Source of the DNA: Anastatus disparis
Taxonomy: Eukaryota > Arthropoda > Insecta > Hymenoptera > Eupelmidae
Direction of reading: 5' to 3'
DNA length: 64,000 bases
NCBI GenBank assembly: GCA_017163975.1
Contig: JAFFSR010000279.1
Span: 668,501-732,500 of the forward strand
Shown here: piece after piece, positions 31,588 to 43,338 of the stretch
Numbering within the stretch: position 1 is the stretch's first letter
Layout: each line of letters starts with the position of its first letter
Program-made: the position numbers and the translations under genes
Notes under the pieces: model-generated
What the model saw: only the letters and a program-made list of their open reading frames with translations
What the model was told of the DNA's origin: nothing
The model's database searches: none

Positions 31588-33372
31588 TTGCCACAAGAGG
31601 TCGCTATGATGGATCGATGTGCCATATATAAGCAGCCGTCATCTGACATATGTGGAACAAAGAGACTGTATAATTGCTCGACTTGTCTTCAGCGCTGTCA
31701 TGCTAAATGTATGACACGCATACAATTAGTAGGCACAGGTTACCACTATACCTGCAACAAATGTGTAAAGACAAAGAATGAGAGAGGCACCTCCTCCAGT
31801 TCACATGCTCGTAATGCTAGCATTAATAATAGCCAATTACTCGATGTTGGTAAGGCAGCGAAGAAGTCGCCCCTAAGTACATCGACTCCATCGAGAACTG
31901 ACACGCAAGTACCACCGTTTATCGTCATACAGGGGCAATCAACAACCAAGGAACTTCAGAAGGCTAGTGGCGCGGCGAAAAATAAGAAGATTAGTTTAAG
32001 TAACATTTTAAATAATAATAATTTAATTCAACCGGTGCATAGTAAAGGTGGCGCTGCGCATGTTGCCCTCGCTGCCAATATTAAAAATGATAAAACAAAA
32101 AATTTAACAAATAACAATGCAATATTGAATAATAATGCTGACATCTCCATTTCTCAAGCTGCTTTGTCTGAAATTAAAAGAAATTTGTCTTGTAAGCTTG
32201 ACTCAGTCTTAGGCGCTTTTGATCGAATCCGGAGTGTCGAGAGCAGCATAATAGGTATTGATGATGGCTTGCGAGGCATCTTAGATAAACTTAGCAATCA
32301 GGACAAAGTAATAAAAAATTTTGAGGTAATGCAGGCAAGGCTGCTTAATGAAAATATTAAATTAAGGGGGATAGTCAGTAGTTTGGAAAATAAATTGTCC
32401 ACTCTAATTGAAAAGTATGATAAGACTGATTTAAATTTAAATTCTAAAATTAATAGCCTTCAATCTGCTATACAAGCTGAATGTAATGGAGTGGACAAGA
32501 ATTTTTCAGAACTTGGAGTGGGGTTGGCATGCGTGGTGTAGACCGTCTCTGATCTCAGTGTGCAGGAGCGTGTAGAAGAGCGTGAAAATGTCTCACACAC
32601 TGACACGAATTTAAAGAAAACAGCAGATGCCAACACACATATTATCAACACAGAAATAGCAAAGGATAATCATCAAAATACATAAAATTGTGGTATCGAG
32701 AGTGGCTCATTGGTGATCTCCAGTGGACTGGACTGCTTAGCGGCTAATGTTCGACAGGAGGATTATGTTTGTGCTGTCCTCGGTACTATATTTTCGGTCT
32801 TAACGCAGTCACACATTTTGTCGGTTGTGTGTTTAACATCGTCTGAATCTAGAAGCGGCGTGATCAGGGACGATCCGGGGGGTCCTCACTCGCTGCTAGT
32901 TAGACTCTCCGAGGCCAGTCTGGTTCAAAAAATATTAAATGAAAAAAGAAAAATCACTAGTTTTTCAACGGCAGACATTGATTTTTCTCGTTTTGCCAGT
33001 CTGTCTGTCATAAAAAACCATTATAAGGTTTTTATTAATGAATACCTTCAAAAAGATACATATAAAAATTTCAAAGATCTAAAGAATTATGCTAAGGTTA
33101 AAGGTATTAAATTTATTTGGCATAGAAGTGGCAGATTTCTGGCAAGACGGGCGAGAGGGGAGAGAGCATACACATTTGCTACTAAAGATGATATAGATCA
33201 AATTTTAACTAGTTCAAATAATGTTATTGTAGACAAAAATTTTATTGCTGACAAATCTTGTGTGATTAGTGGATGTGTAAATAAGGTTGGCAATGTTTTT
33301 AAGATAGCTCCCAATGATGAATGTCCTGTTATTGAAAGTAATTTAAATAATAATGAACTCTCTCCCCAATGA
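31588..33372 (+). pseudogene. LINE ORF1: PHD-type finger, coiled coil, RNA-binding domain
   Basis: One frame from 31,588 to 33,372 with stops at 32,539-32,541 (TAG) and 32,683-32,685 (TAA). The N-terminal finger has CAIYKQPSSDICGTKRLYNC, CLQRCHAKC and CNKCVKT (PHD-like cysteine/histidine spacing). A Ser/Asn-rich linker follows. A coiled coil (about 32,200-32,540) has LDKLSNQDKVIKNFEVMQAR and LSTLIEKYDKTDLNLNSKIN. After the stops, VRLSEASLVQKILNEKRK and ARRARGERAYTFATKDDIDQ form an RRM-like or C-terminal nucleic-acid-binding part. In this LINE group the protein binds element RNA. The same finger-coil order is present in copy 1. Confidence 0.82.
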
Positions 33373-33402
33373 CTAAGCCAGATCTCCTCAGTGAGTCGAA
33401 AA

Positions 33403-35549
33403 TGGAGAAGGGGTGCACTGCGAGCGGGCTTTTTGAATGTGACTTCTTTAAGGGCTCACATTGGATAGGTGCGTGAGCTTCTATGTGACGACCATTCTTA
33501 TGACCTGTTTGGAGTGGCTGAGACCTGGCTGGGTCCGACTGTCTCGGATGACGTCATTCAGGTTAAGGGGTATAAAATTTTTAGACAGGATAGAAACCTT
33601 CATGGGGGAGGGGTTGCCCTTTACGTCAAGGATAGTTTGAAATGTGAGATATTAGCTTTTTCGAATACCACAACTATAGCTGCCAGTAGTAAGCCTGAAG
33701 TGCCTGAATATATTTTTTGTTCTGTCAAAGCAGGCAACTCTGAATCTGTGTTGGTTTCCGTCATTTACCGTCCTTCTATCATTTCCTTTACAAAAGATTC
33801 TGACCTAATTGATACGTTAGTCAGTTTGACTCCCGATTTTTCATTTAAGATTATAATGGGAGATCTGAATGCCGATCTCCTGCGAGAAAGCAGTGATGCG
33901 AAGTTTCTTAGTAAACTGTCTGCTGAGCTTTCGCTTCAGTTGGTTCAGCACGGTGCCACGCATATAACTCCATCGTCCCGCACTTGGATAGACCTGATTT
34001 TTGTAGATGACAATGACACTATACTAGACGTACGTAACGTACCTGCGAACTTTCATAGTCGGCACAATTTAACTAAAGTTTCTTTAGCCTACAATGCTAG
34101 CAGTTTAGCGCAAGAACCAATTAAGTATCGAAATTATAAAAATATTAGTGGAAAATTATTATTGGAGAAATTGGCCGGCTATGATTGGTCCAAATTGACA
34201 ACTGATATAGTGGATCCTGAGTCTGCACTTGACTGCATTTGTGATAATCTCACTGCTGCTATTAAAAATTTAGCACCAGTGAAATTGCAGGAGTACATTA
34301 CTGCTGATAAAATACTTGACCCAATGCAGACTGCCTTCAAAAAGCACAGCTCGACACAAACAGCCATTCTTAAATTAACTGATGACATAAGATCGGGTCT
34401 AGACAAAAACTCGTCACGTTACTTTTACTTTTTGACTTCAGTAAGGCATTCGACACGATCTCTCCCTTCAAGTTACTTACTAGGCTTAGATCGATGGGGC
34501 TTTCCAGGGCTGCTCTCTTGTGGATTAACTCCTATATTTCAGGAAGGAAACAAATGGTTTCCACGCATTTAAACGAGGAATCGAGTTGGCTGACAACCAG
34601 CCTTGGAGTTCCACAGGGTTCGGTACTGGGGCCTCTGTTGTTTTGTCTTTACATTAATGACGTACGTGACGCTCTTGACCCTGGTTGCGTCGGGTACCTA
34701 CTCTATGCAGACGACCTGCAAATTTACACGCAGGTGCCTCGCGAGAATGTGGAAGAAGGTATTCTTACTCCACAGAGGGCGGCCAAAGCGGTGTCGGAGT
34801 GGGCTGCTGGTGTCTCTCTCACTTTGAATTCTAATAAAACTAAGACAATCGTCTTTGGCAATAGTCATTTTGTAAATTCTTTTTATGCTGATGGGTCACG
34901 TACGATTGATCTTGAGGGAGGCATTAGTATACCTTTCTCTGACTCCGTGACGAGTCTTGGTGTTGTGCTTGAGCCTAAACTTTCATGGGTACCGCACGTT
35001 GATATGATCACAAAAAAGTTTAATAGAGTTTTGTATGCCCTGCAGTTTTTCCGTCGGTACACCACGGAGACTCTGCGTAAACAGCTCGCAAGCGCCCTGC
35101 TGTTTCCACATCTTGACTATTGTTCGGTAGTTCTGCTCAATGCTTCTCAGGAGTTGAGAAGACGAATACAGAGATTACAAAATTCATGTGTGAGATATGT
35201 AATGGGTTTGAGAATGGGTGATCATGTCTCTTCTTATAGAACCGCGTTGGGTTGGCTGCGCACTGATTTGAGAAGACAGTATTTTTTGGCTGTGCTTATG
35301 TACAAAATCGTGCGCAAGAATACTCCGGAGCATCTAGTGAGTCTCTTCACTAGATGTGTACCTAGGGCGGCTACTAGGGGAGAGACTAAGGATCTTGCGG
35401 TGCCCTTTATGCGCACTGAGACTGGAAGGAATTCCTTCCAAGTTCAAGGTGTGCATTTTTGGAATTCCCTACCTGCTGAAATTAAGTATCTTCCATCTAT
35501 CAGCAGGTTCAAGACGGCAGTGAGGGGGTACCTACTTGACCTTGAGTAA
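33403..35549 (+). pseudogene. LINE ORF2: endonuclease + reverse transcriptase, internally deleted
   Basis: The endonuclease starts near 33,420 (a FLNVTSLRAHI-type start) and is cut by TAG at 33,466-33,468. It then runs VAETWLG, QDRNLHGGGVALYVKD, SVIYRPS, MGDLNAD (about 33,860) and WIDLIFVDD. At about 34,290 the sequence jumps from AAIKNLAPVKLQ straight to ILDPMQTAFKKHSSTQTAIL, so the linker and first RT motifs (a few hundred codons) are missing. A one-base slip near 34,430-34,434 breaks the FSKAFDT motif. From 34,494 the RT is intact: GVPQGSVLGPLLFCLYINDV, the catalytic YADDLQIY, KTKTIVFG, and the C-terminal tail to 35,549. The family is the same as copy 1. Confidence 0.87.
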
Positions 35550-36035
35550 TGGATATTCTCTTTATGTTATATTTATAGTCTCTTTATGTTAATTTATTAT
35601 CATGTGTAGTCCCGTATATAGATTTAAGGTGTGCTTGTATTTATAGTATGGATGATGAGCGCATGGTTGAGAGTGAACGCATTATTTTTTTTTATTATTT
35701 CTGACTATTTGACTCGTTTGATTTTATTATATTTTATTTTTAGTTTGTTTTTACTAGTTTGACTGATAGATATTAATTCGACATATTTGTTTATTGTTAT
35801 TTTATTGATGATTGTGTGTGTATTTTATTATTGTAATGATCTGTGATATCACTCTGAAAAGTGACTTACTTTTGTAGTATTATTAGTTTTAGGAAATCGA
35901 CTGTGATATCATAAGTGCAATAATTACATTATCTCATTTCTGTATCTTATTATGTATTAAATATTATATTTTTGTTTTGTTACACACTTTTTGTAAACTA
36001 TTACAAATAAATAAAATATCTATCTATCTATCTAT
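35550..36035 (+). other. LINE copy 2 3' UTR
   Basis: T-rich 3' untranslated sequence ending in AATAAATAAAATATC and a TATC repeat, the tail type expected for this group. Confidence 0.7.
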
Positions 36036-36095
36036 GTTAAAACTTAATTTTATTAGTATTCAATTCCACGAGTTGATATATATATATGATTATTA

Positions 36096-36096
36096 T

Positions 36097-36165
<69 letters not shown>
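36096..36165. repeat. (AT)n microsatellite
   Basis: About 60 bp of pure AT. Open frames through it are artefacts. Confidence 0.95.
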
Positions 36166-36934
36166 ATTAACATAAATATATAATGAATATAAAACTTTGA
36201 TCCATGAATGATTTTTAAAATTCATAACCAATATTTAAAATTTTTTTGAGTAGTCGAAAACTTGATTTCCTAAATTTTGGTACTTGCCACAAACTTTCTC
36301 AGCCAATTTTCAACCAATTGACCTCAACATTTCCAGAGATCTTCAGTTTATATATCTTCACAAAATCATAGTTTTAGTTTTTAAAAATAAAGAGAATTTA
36401 AAAGTTTAGTTTAAAAAGTTGATAAAAATACATATTTTTGTGAATTTTATTTAAGTAATTTAATTCAACATTTACTTCAACTTATCTTATAAAAATTCCA
36501 GAACCGTTATTTTGTGAAGATATATATACTAAAGATCTCTGGAAATTATGAAGTTAATTAGTTGAGAATTGGCTGGAAAAGTCTATGGAAAGTACCAAAA
36601 TTTTCAAAAATCAAGTTTTCGACAACTCAAACGAATTTGAAACATCAGATAAGGTTTTTTAAAATTATTAATGGATCAAAAGTCTTATAGTTAATATATA
36701 TTTAAGGTAAAAAGAAGTTTTATTAATTAATATTGTTAGAAAAAAAAATTATGACTACATTTAGATTTTTTTTCAGGCTCAAACTCAGTCTCGATATCTT
36801 CAACAATTTTTAAATGTAAATACTGTAAATATCTGTGAATGACTATAAATAATTGTAAATAATGCAATTATTAGAAATAACGGAAAATAATAATATTAAT
36901 ATTCTATTTACAACAAACTTTTCTGAATAATTAA

Positions 36935-36939
<5 letters not shown>

Positions 36940-37001
<62 letters not shown>
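36940..37001. repeat. (CA)n(TA)n microsatellite
   Basis: CA repeat then TA repeat at the immediate left border of the 37,002 element. Confidence 0.9.
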
Positions 37002-38305
37002 CAGGGTGTCCCATTTTCAAGAAATCATCAAAATATTTTCGACTGTTGGCCTTAAATAAAAAATTGTTTGGACAAAAGTTATTCGGAACAATGGGGGCTA
37101 TTTTTCTATGAAATTAGTTTTAATCTTGAGATTTATTTTCAAGTTCATTTGAAGGTCAAAGTGATTTTTTGAATTGGGACCCCCATTTTTGATCCCAGAT
37201 TTGAAAAGAGCAAGGAATTCTACGTTCAGATAAGGTATTATGTATGGGGTGCGGTTGACCCCTCCAAGGTCATTTAGGGGTCAAATTTATTATTTTCTTC
37301 ATCTATGTACACGAATGATCGGGCCAGGGTGAGGTTAATAATAATAATAACAATAACCCAATAACCCGATAATCCAAATAACCAAAACCCAATAACCCTA
37401 CTAAATAAAAGTCTGTTCATCTGAACATTTGCTCATTACGTGTGTTCATACCACAATTAGGTACGTAAATCAATCTAACCAATCTAGGCAATCCTTCCTC
37501 GAATAATTCGGCACATTTCGTTCTTTTGAGTTGCTGGACACTAAGAAATTTCCTCGTGAACTATCCTGAGAAGGGCTGTTCACAAGTCATCTCTGTCATA
37601 AATGATACTAAAGAAGTGTTATTTAACGATTTAGATGAAACTTTGTGCTTGTCCGGAATCACACCAGAAAAGAAAATAAAAATAATTTGTTTTCACATGA
37701 GATGAAAAATAATTCTTCTCATGAAAGCTTCTAATACATAAACTTGGCTTTGAAAATCAAAATGGAGTTCAAACTCAATTTTACTGTTGTTTGACCCTTA
37801 CTATTACCTACAATTCAAGACAATTTTGTTGAACTTTCTTTCCGAATCCGAAAAAAGAATTAGGTGTTTTGAAGAAAACAGTGGACTTTTCTTTATTTAT
37901 TTTGGTTATTGGGTTATTGGGTTTGGTTATTTAGGTTATTGGGTTATTGTTATTATTATTATCATTATTAATATCACCCTTGCCCGATCATTCATGTGCA
38001 TAGATGAAGAAAATAATAAATTTGACCCCTACATGACCTCGGAGGGGTCAACCGCACCCCACACATAATACCTTATCTGAACGTAGAATTTCTCGCTCTT
38101 TCCGAATCCGGGATCAAAAATAAGGGTTCCAATTTAAAAAATCACTTTGACCTTCAAATGACCTTGAAAATAAATCTCAAGGTCAAAACTGATTTCATAG
38201 AAAGATAGCCCCCAAAGTCTCCAATAACTTTCGTCTGAACAATTTTTTTATACAACACTAACTGTCGAAAATATCTCGGTGGTTTCTTTAAAATGGGACA
38301 CCCTG
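37002..38305. mobile_element. Non-autonomous TIR transposon, ends CAGGGTGTCCC
   Basis: About 1.3 kb. The ends are CAGGGTGTCCCATTTT and its complement, flanked by TA on both sides (TA target). The inverted arms are about 400 bp long (37,002-37,415 and 37,890-38,305), diverged by some percent, with shared TTATTGGGTTATTGG tracts at their inner limits. The central 470 bp are AT-rich with no transposase motif. The ends and TA target suggest a Tc1/mariner-superfamily type derivative. The arms contain several AGGTCA hexamers. Confidence 0.8.
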
Positions 38306-38950
38306 TATATATATAATTATTCTGTATTTGGAATAGTAATGAAATAAATGTTTTTGACACAGCATGCGTAAAATTGTATAGAATTAAACGCAGCCAAATT
38401 CTTGATGTGCAATTTTACGCACTCTGTGTCAAAAAATATTTTTTTTTAGTTACTTATAATGATTGCATTATTCACAATTATTTATAATTATTCACTGATA
38501 TTCACGGTATTTACATTTAAAAACTGTTACAGGTATCAGAGTGGATTTTAAGCCTGAAAAAAAAATTCAAATGTAGTCATAATTTTTTTTTCTAATGATA
38601 TTAATTAATAAAAATTCATTTTACCTTAAATATATATTGAATATAAGACTGATCCATTAAAAATTTTAAAAAACCTTATCCGATGTTTTTTTGTTATGTA
38701 TATATATATAATTGCCGAAAATAACCATTTTCAAAGCGTTATATCATTTTCACAAATTTTATTATAATTTTTTATCTTATTTACAATTAATTCAAAGCAT
38801 TTTCCATAATCTCTTATATTTTTCAGCTTTTGAAAGTAAAAATACACTGAATTAAATTAGTTAATATAAAAGCAATTCTATTGTGAATATTTTTAAAAAA
38901 AGTTCATTTAAGAAAAATAAAAATTTTTAAAAGATTTTCAATTTTTAATA

Positions 38951-39974
38951 ATGGGTTTGACTGAGAAAGATAAATTGATTGTTCAAGGACAAGAATTGTA
39001 TAGCGGAATAGCTTATATGTTAACTGATATTGATGAATTGGGATTTAATAACCTTCGAAATTGGTGCCCCTTATTTAATATGCAAACCACTTTACGAATT
39101 CCAATACCGTAGTGTATTAATTTAGTACCGACTGATGAAGAAGCATTGTTTTCCGGAAATTTTGAAAAAGCTCACTGGATTTGTATGTATTATAATAATA
39201 AAATAAATCATATATATGACAGTTTAAATCTTAAATATCTACAAGATGAGCATAATATTTATATAAACAGATTATTTCCAAACTAATCAAAATTAAGAGG
39301 AGGTCGCGTATCGCTAACCTTTTCTAATCAAAAAAATGATTTATTCACAAAAACTAATAACTTTAGCAAAAAATAAAGAGAAAGCCGCATCTTGTATCGA
39401 AAAAAGCAATGTTTCTTTTATAAAAAAAAATTAATTTTATTGCTTCGTTCTCAAGAAAACCTTGAAAAACCAAATTGTCCACCCTAACCTCTATGATTTA
39501 AGTTTTTCAAGGTTTTCTTGAAAACGAAGCAATAAAATTAAGTCTGTCTTATCAAAGAAAATATTACTTTTTTTGATACGAGATGCGGCTTTCTCTTCAT
39601 TTTTTGCTAAAGTTATCAGTTTCTGTGAAAAACTCAATTTTTTGATTAGAAAAGGACAGAGATACGTGACCTCCTCTTAAGCACAGTTTTCGAAACAGTA
39701 CAATCAAAAACAAATAATTATGATTGCGGCTTTTTCGCAATTGCTTTTGCTGTTGCAATACTTTATAATTTATGTCCATGTTTCAAGATATGATATTTCT
39801 TAAATGAAATTACATTTATTAGGTATTTTTGAAATGCAAAAAATCAGAATGTTTCCTTTTTTACATAATTATAATAATACAAATATTAATTACGATAATC
39901 CATCGGACATGATAAGAAGTTTTTGTCATGAACCATGTTTCAATAAAATACCATTAAATTTAGATATCGCATAG
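38951..39974 (+). pseudogene. Ulp1/adenain-like cysteine protease pseudogene from a transposon
   Basis: Reads from ATG 38,951 (MGLTEKDKLIVQGQELY...) with a stop near 39,110. HWICMYYNNKINHIYDSLN (catalytic His, then Asp) lies near 39,175. The gene is split by a 380-bp MITE (39,297-39,676). It resumes at about 39,680 with SKTNNYDCGFFAIAFAVAIL, where DCG holds the catalytic Cys near 39,725, and ends with MIRSFCHEPCFNKIPL at 39,974. Proteins of this type (small Ulp1-like C48 proteases with DCG-FAIAFA) are common in arthropod transposons. Three or more stops make it inactive. A large fold-back element starts exactly after its stop codon. The A-rich coding remnants at 43.4-44.1 kb may have belonged to the same parent element. 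Confidence 0.6.
39297..39676. mobile_element. TTAA-flanked fold-back MITE, 380 bp
   Basis: TTAA lies at 39,293-39,296 and 39,677-39,680. The ends are GAGGAGGTCGCGTATC and its complement GATACGTGACCTCCTC. The inverted arms are about 180 bp each (sharing TTTTCTAATCAAAAAA, GAGAAAGCCGCATCT and CAATAAAATTAA), so the element is almost one hairpin. TTAA targets are typical of the piggyBac group. It interrupts the protease pseudogene; removing it restores the continuity of the protein alignment. Confidence 0.82.
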
Positions 39975-42900
39975 TGCTTCCGAGGATGTTGAAATACGAA
40001 TTTAATGTAACTTCAAAATTTTATCTGAGAATGATTTGTAGGCCTATTACATAATCCAGGCATCACTTTTAAAATCATTTTACATGATCGATTTGAAGAA
40101 AAATGAGTAAAAATAAAAAAAAGATTCAAAACCAAACAAATTTATTTTATTTATAAAACGAATGCTCGAAAATATTTGGAACGTCAGTGTAATAGTAAAA
40201 ATATAATAAAATTAAAGAATATCTGCCTTATGTTATGCAGCTATTTAGCTCAAATATTTATTAAAATTAATGTCGAAAAGTAGTTCTATAGCTATTTACG
40301 CATAGATACATAGTATTTAGAGAATGTAAATTCGAAGACATCTGTTAATACACACTTTAAGCAGTCATTTAAAACTTGCATAATTAATAAGGAGAAGTCT
40401 CCACACCTCTAGGAAACCGATTTAGCTGATACTGTAGGTTATGATTCTTTGATCAAAAGAATGAATCCGTGTTGTTTCTTTTCCTATAATAAGCCCAGCG
40501 ACAAAGATAAGGTTGTTTCTTTCAAAAATATACAAAAGTTACAAGAAGTGCTTATAAGAACTTTGATAACCAAAAAACTAAAACTCTTACAAAAAAGTGC
40601 ATGAAAGATAAAAAAGTACAAGTTGAACACTTTACTTTGTGTTAAGAAAGTTTTCGTTGTTCGGAAGTTATGCTGAATTAAATATTACTACATAATATAC
40701 AATGAATTTTTACACTATTCAATTAGCATATTTTAATCACCTCGTACACAGCATGGAATATTTATCGAAGCTTCCTGGAATAATGGCACGGGAGATTTAA
40801 AATATTTCAGGAATTTTCCATGGAATATTCCTGTAATATTCGTTGATTCTTCTTATATTGCAATATTCTAAGGATTATTGCTGGAAAACTCCAAAAATAT
40901 TTCATTCGAAGATTTAGGTCAAATCTTTTATTAAAACATTTCAGGAATCTTGCAGGAATATTTCATAAAATATTTCGTTGGTACATTCATGGAAGATTTT
41001 CGGAATATTGAAACGCAAGATTTGAAACGTTTCATAAACCTTTCATGGAATATGCATGGAAGATTTGAGGAAACTTTCATGAAATATTCCATAAAATATT
41101 TCTGGAAGATTTTAGAAATCCATCGTATAATATATTCCATGGAATGTTCATGGAAGATTCGTAGAATATTGACACGAAAGATTAGGATTATTTCAGAAAA
41201 CTTCCATGGAATATTCCTCTAATATTTGTATGTTCTTGATTCTTCTTACATTGGAATATTCCATGAAATATTCTTGAAAGATATCAAGAATACTTCAATG
41301 GAAGATTTGGGTAATCTCACATCTTTCATGAAATGTTCCTGGAAGATTTTTGGAAGGTTTCGATGAAAGATTTAGGGTTTCAGATCCACCACAAAATATT
41401 TCTGGAATATTTTATGAAAGATTTAGAAATGCTGAGAAGGGATAGTATATATATTATATAATAACACATTATACTCATATATCAGTACATATACGCATAC
41501 ATAAACATTGACATTAAGTAATAAAATCGCATTTACATAATCGCTTCGACTGTACGCAACAAAGCGGCGACCCTTTCGCTTATATAGTGAGTAAGGTATT
41601 GTCCAACCACTTGGGGATAAAACTCTCATTTAAAGAACATCCCCCTATCGACGTCACTGGAAATCTCCCGTAACATTCCGCGCAAGCTTCCAACGGAAAC
41701 TTTATGGAATCTTTCTAGAATATTTCATACAATATTCCACTGTGAGATTACTTAAATCTTTCTATAAAATATTTCGTGAAATATTACTAGAAGATTTATA
41801 TAACATTCCGCTGTACGATTTTGAGGTTTTTCGGAATCTTCCAGTGAAATATTTATGGAATTTTCCTAAAATCTTTCATGAAATATTTCACTGGAAGATT
41901 ACTTCAATCTTTCTGTAAAATATTCCATGAAATATTTTTGGATGATTTAGGTAATAGTCCGCTATCCAATTTTGAAGTTTTTCGGGTTCTTTCAGCGAAA
42001 TGTTTATAGAATCTTTCTGAAATCTTTTATCGAATATTGCACCAAAAGATTACTCAAATCTTTCTGTAAAATATTTCGTGGAATATTTTTGGAAGATTTA
42101 TGTAATGTTTCGCCGTACAATTTTAAAGTTTTTCGGAATCTTCCAGCGAAATATTTATGAAATCTTCCCAAAATCTTTCATGAAATATTCCACCGTAAGA
42201 TTACTTAAATCCTTCTGTGAAATATTTTATGGAATATTTCTAGAAGATTTGTGTAATATTCCGCTTTACAATTTAGAAGTTTTTCGGAATCTTTTAGCAA
42301 AATCTTTATGAAACCTTGGAATTTCCCATGAAATATTCTACTGGAATATTTGATAAACATCAAATGTAATAATTTATGAAATATTCCAGAAATCTTCCGT
42401 TAATATTTCATGGAATAATTTAAAAAAGTTTTTAACATTTCTTTGAAATATTCTATATATGTTCCTGGAAGCTTTCAATAGTAGATTTCAGTGGAATATT
42501 TTGAAATATTCTGTGAAAACTTCCTAGAATCTGCATGGAAGGTTCCATTGAGATATTCCAGTGAAAGATTTCGAAATATTTTAGTGAAATTCTCCATGCT
42601 GTGCTAGCTATAACTTTTGAATTAGGCAAGACTTTCTGATGCAATAAAGCTCAAATCAAAGTATTAAACTTATACTCCCTTTTTTATATTTTGCTGTGAG
42701 AGTTTCAGTTCTTTGGTTAATCAAGGTTTTATAAGCGCTTCTTCTTACTATGTTTTTGAAAAATGGCTATATCTTAGCCTCTGGGTTGATTAGGCGAAAA
42801 GAAAGAACCTGGGTTCATTTTTTTTATCAAAGAATCATAACCTACAGTATCAGCCAAATTTGTTTATTAGAGGTAGGGACCTCTCCTTGTTAGTTAAGCA

Positions 42901-43338
42901 AGTTTTAAATTACGACTCAATTGCTTAAAATCTGACATGATATGGGCTTCAACAAATTAAAGAATATATTAGAAGATAACATCGATGTAAATATCTACAT
43001 TCTTTGAATACTATGTATTCATACGAAGTAGCTATAGAATTATTTTTCGACAATATTTATAATATTCGAGCCCAATAGCTCCATAACATAAGGCTAATAT
43101 TCTTCAATTTTGTTATATTTTTACTATTATACCTACGTTCCAAGCACTTTTGAGCATTTTTTTATAAATAAAATAAAATTGCTTGGTTTTGAATTATTTT
43201 TTTTATTCCTATTTTTCTTTAAATTGGCCATGTAAAACGATTTTAAAAATGATGCCTAAATGTTCGCAAATCATTCTCAAAAAGAATTTTGAAGTGACAT
43301 TGAATTTTTATTTAAATTAACTCCGAAGCACCGTAATT
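39975..43338. mobile_element. Large fold-back element with ~750-bp arms
   Basis: The arm 39,975-40,740 is an inverted copy of 42,604-43,338. Both outer ends carry GTGCTTCCGAG or GTGCTTCGGAG. Shared landmarks run through both arms: CTTCAAAATTTTA, GAGAATGATTTG, TAATAGTAAAAATATAA, AAGGAGAG, GATACTGTAGGTTATGATTC, CCTTATGTTATG. The loop is occupied by the CAC...GTG satellite-bearing element. A shorter relative, made only of the inner half of the arms, lies at 44,127-44,735. No coding capacity recognised. Confidence 0.7.
40747..42603. mobile_element. CAC...GTG element filled with GAAnnTTC satellite
   Basis: Ends CACAGCATGGA at 40,747 and TCCATGCTGTG at 42,593-42,603, inserted at the centre of the surrounding fold-back. 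The interior is a degenerate array of ATGGAATATT, GAAATATTCC, TGGAAGATT and GAATCTTCC words with longer-period units of about 115-140 bp in the right half (for example 41,760-42,250). Many positions match GAAnnTTC, the heat-shock-element core. A unique island (41,431-41,690) interrupts the array. CAC...GTG ends suggest a CACTA-type non-autonomous element; the target duplication is unclear (GTA against CTA). Confidence 0.6.

Larger units (their letters stand above)
31569..36035 (+). mobile_element. LINE retrotransposon copy 2 (Jockey/CR1-like), 5' end present
   Basis: The target duplication GTTAA is at 31,564-31,568 and 36,036-36,040. The uninterrupted repeat copy at about 59,945 reads CATGTTAAAACTAATTTTAA, confirming the join. 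The 5' end begins GTGACGAAATTTTTCAAATT, only 19 bp before the first ORF1 codon used here. The 3' end is AATAAATAAAATATC followed by a short TATC repeat. ORF1 has two nonsense codons, and ORF2 a nonsense codon, an internal deletion and a frameshift, so the copy is dead although its ends are preserved. Confidence 0.9.
36180..38720. mobile_element. Fold-back element with nested inverted repeats
   Basis: Arms of about 300 bp: 36,640-36,960 pairs with 38,420-38,700. Shared pieces include ACCTTAAATATATATT, a TCATAATTTTTTTTCTAA-like stretch, and TATTTACAGT/TATTCAC repeats. The left arm itself contains a palindrome (36,235-36,370 against 36,495-36,650, sharing GTCGAAAACTTGATTT and CCAGAGATCT). A separate TIR element (37,002-38,305) lies in the loop. 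A related arm occurs at 60,320-60,450. No protein-coding content. Confidence 0.6.

Noticed and set aside
36096..36165. AT tract considered as a possible replication origin or scaffold site
   Set aside because: It is a simple microsatellite; nothing else supports such a role.
40747..42603. Repeat array considered as a CRISPR array
   Set aside because: No constant repeat with variable equal-length spacers; units are degenerate throughout and the genome is eukaryotic.
40931..42644. Several 60-90 residue frames with Met/Phe/Ile-rich repeats
   Set aside because: They follow the GAATATTCC-type satellite on both strands; no coding signal.
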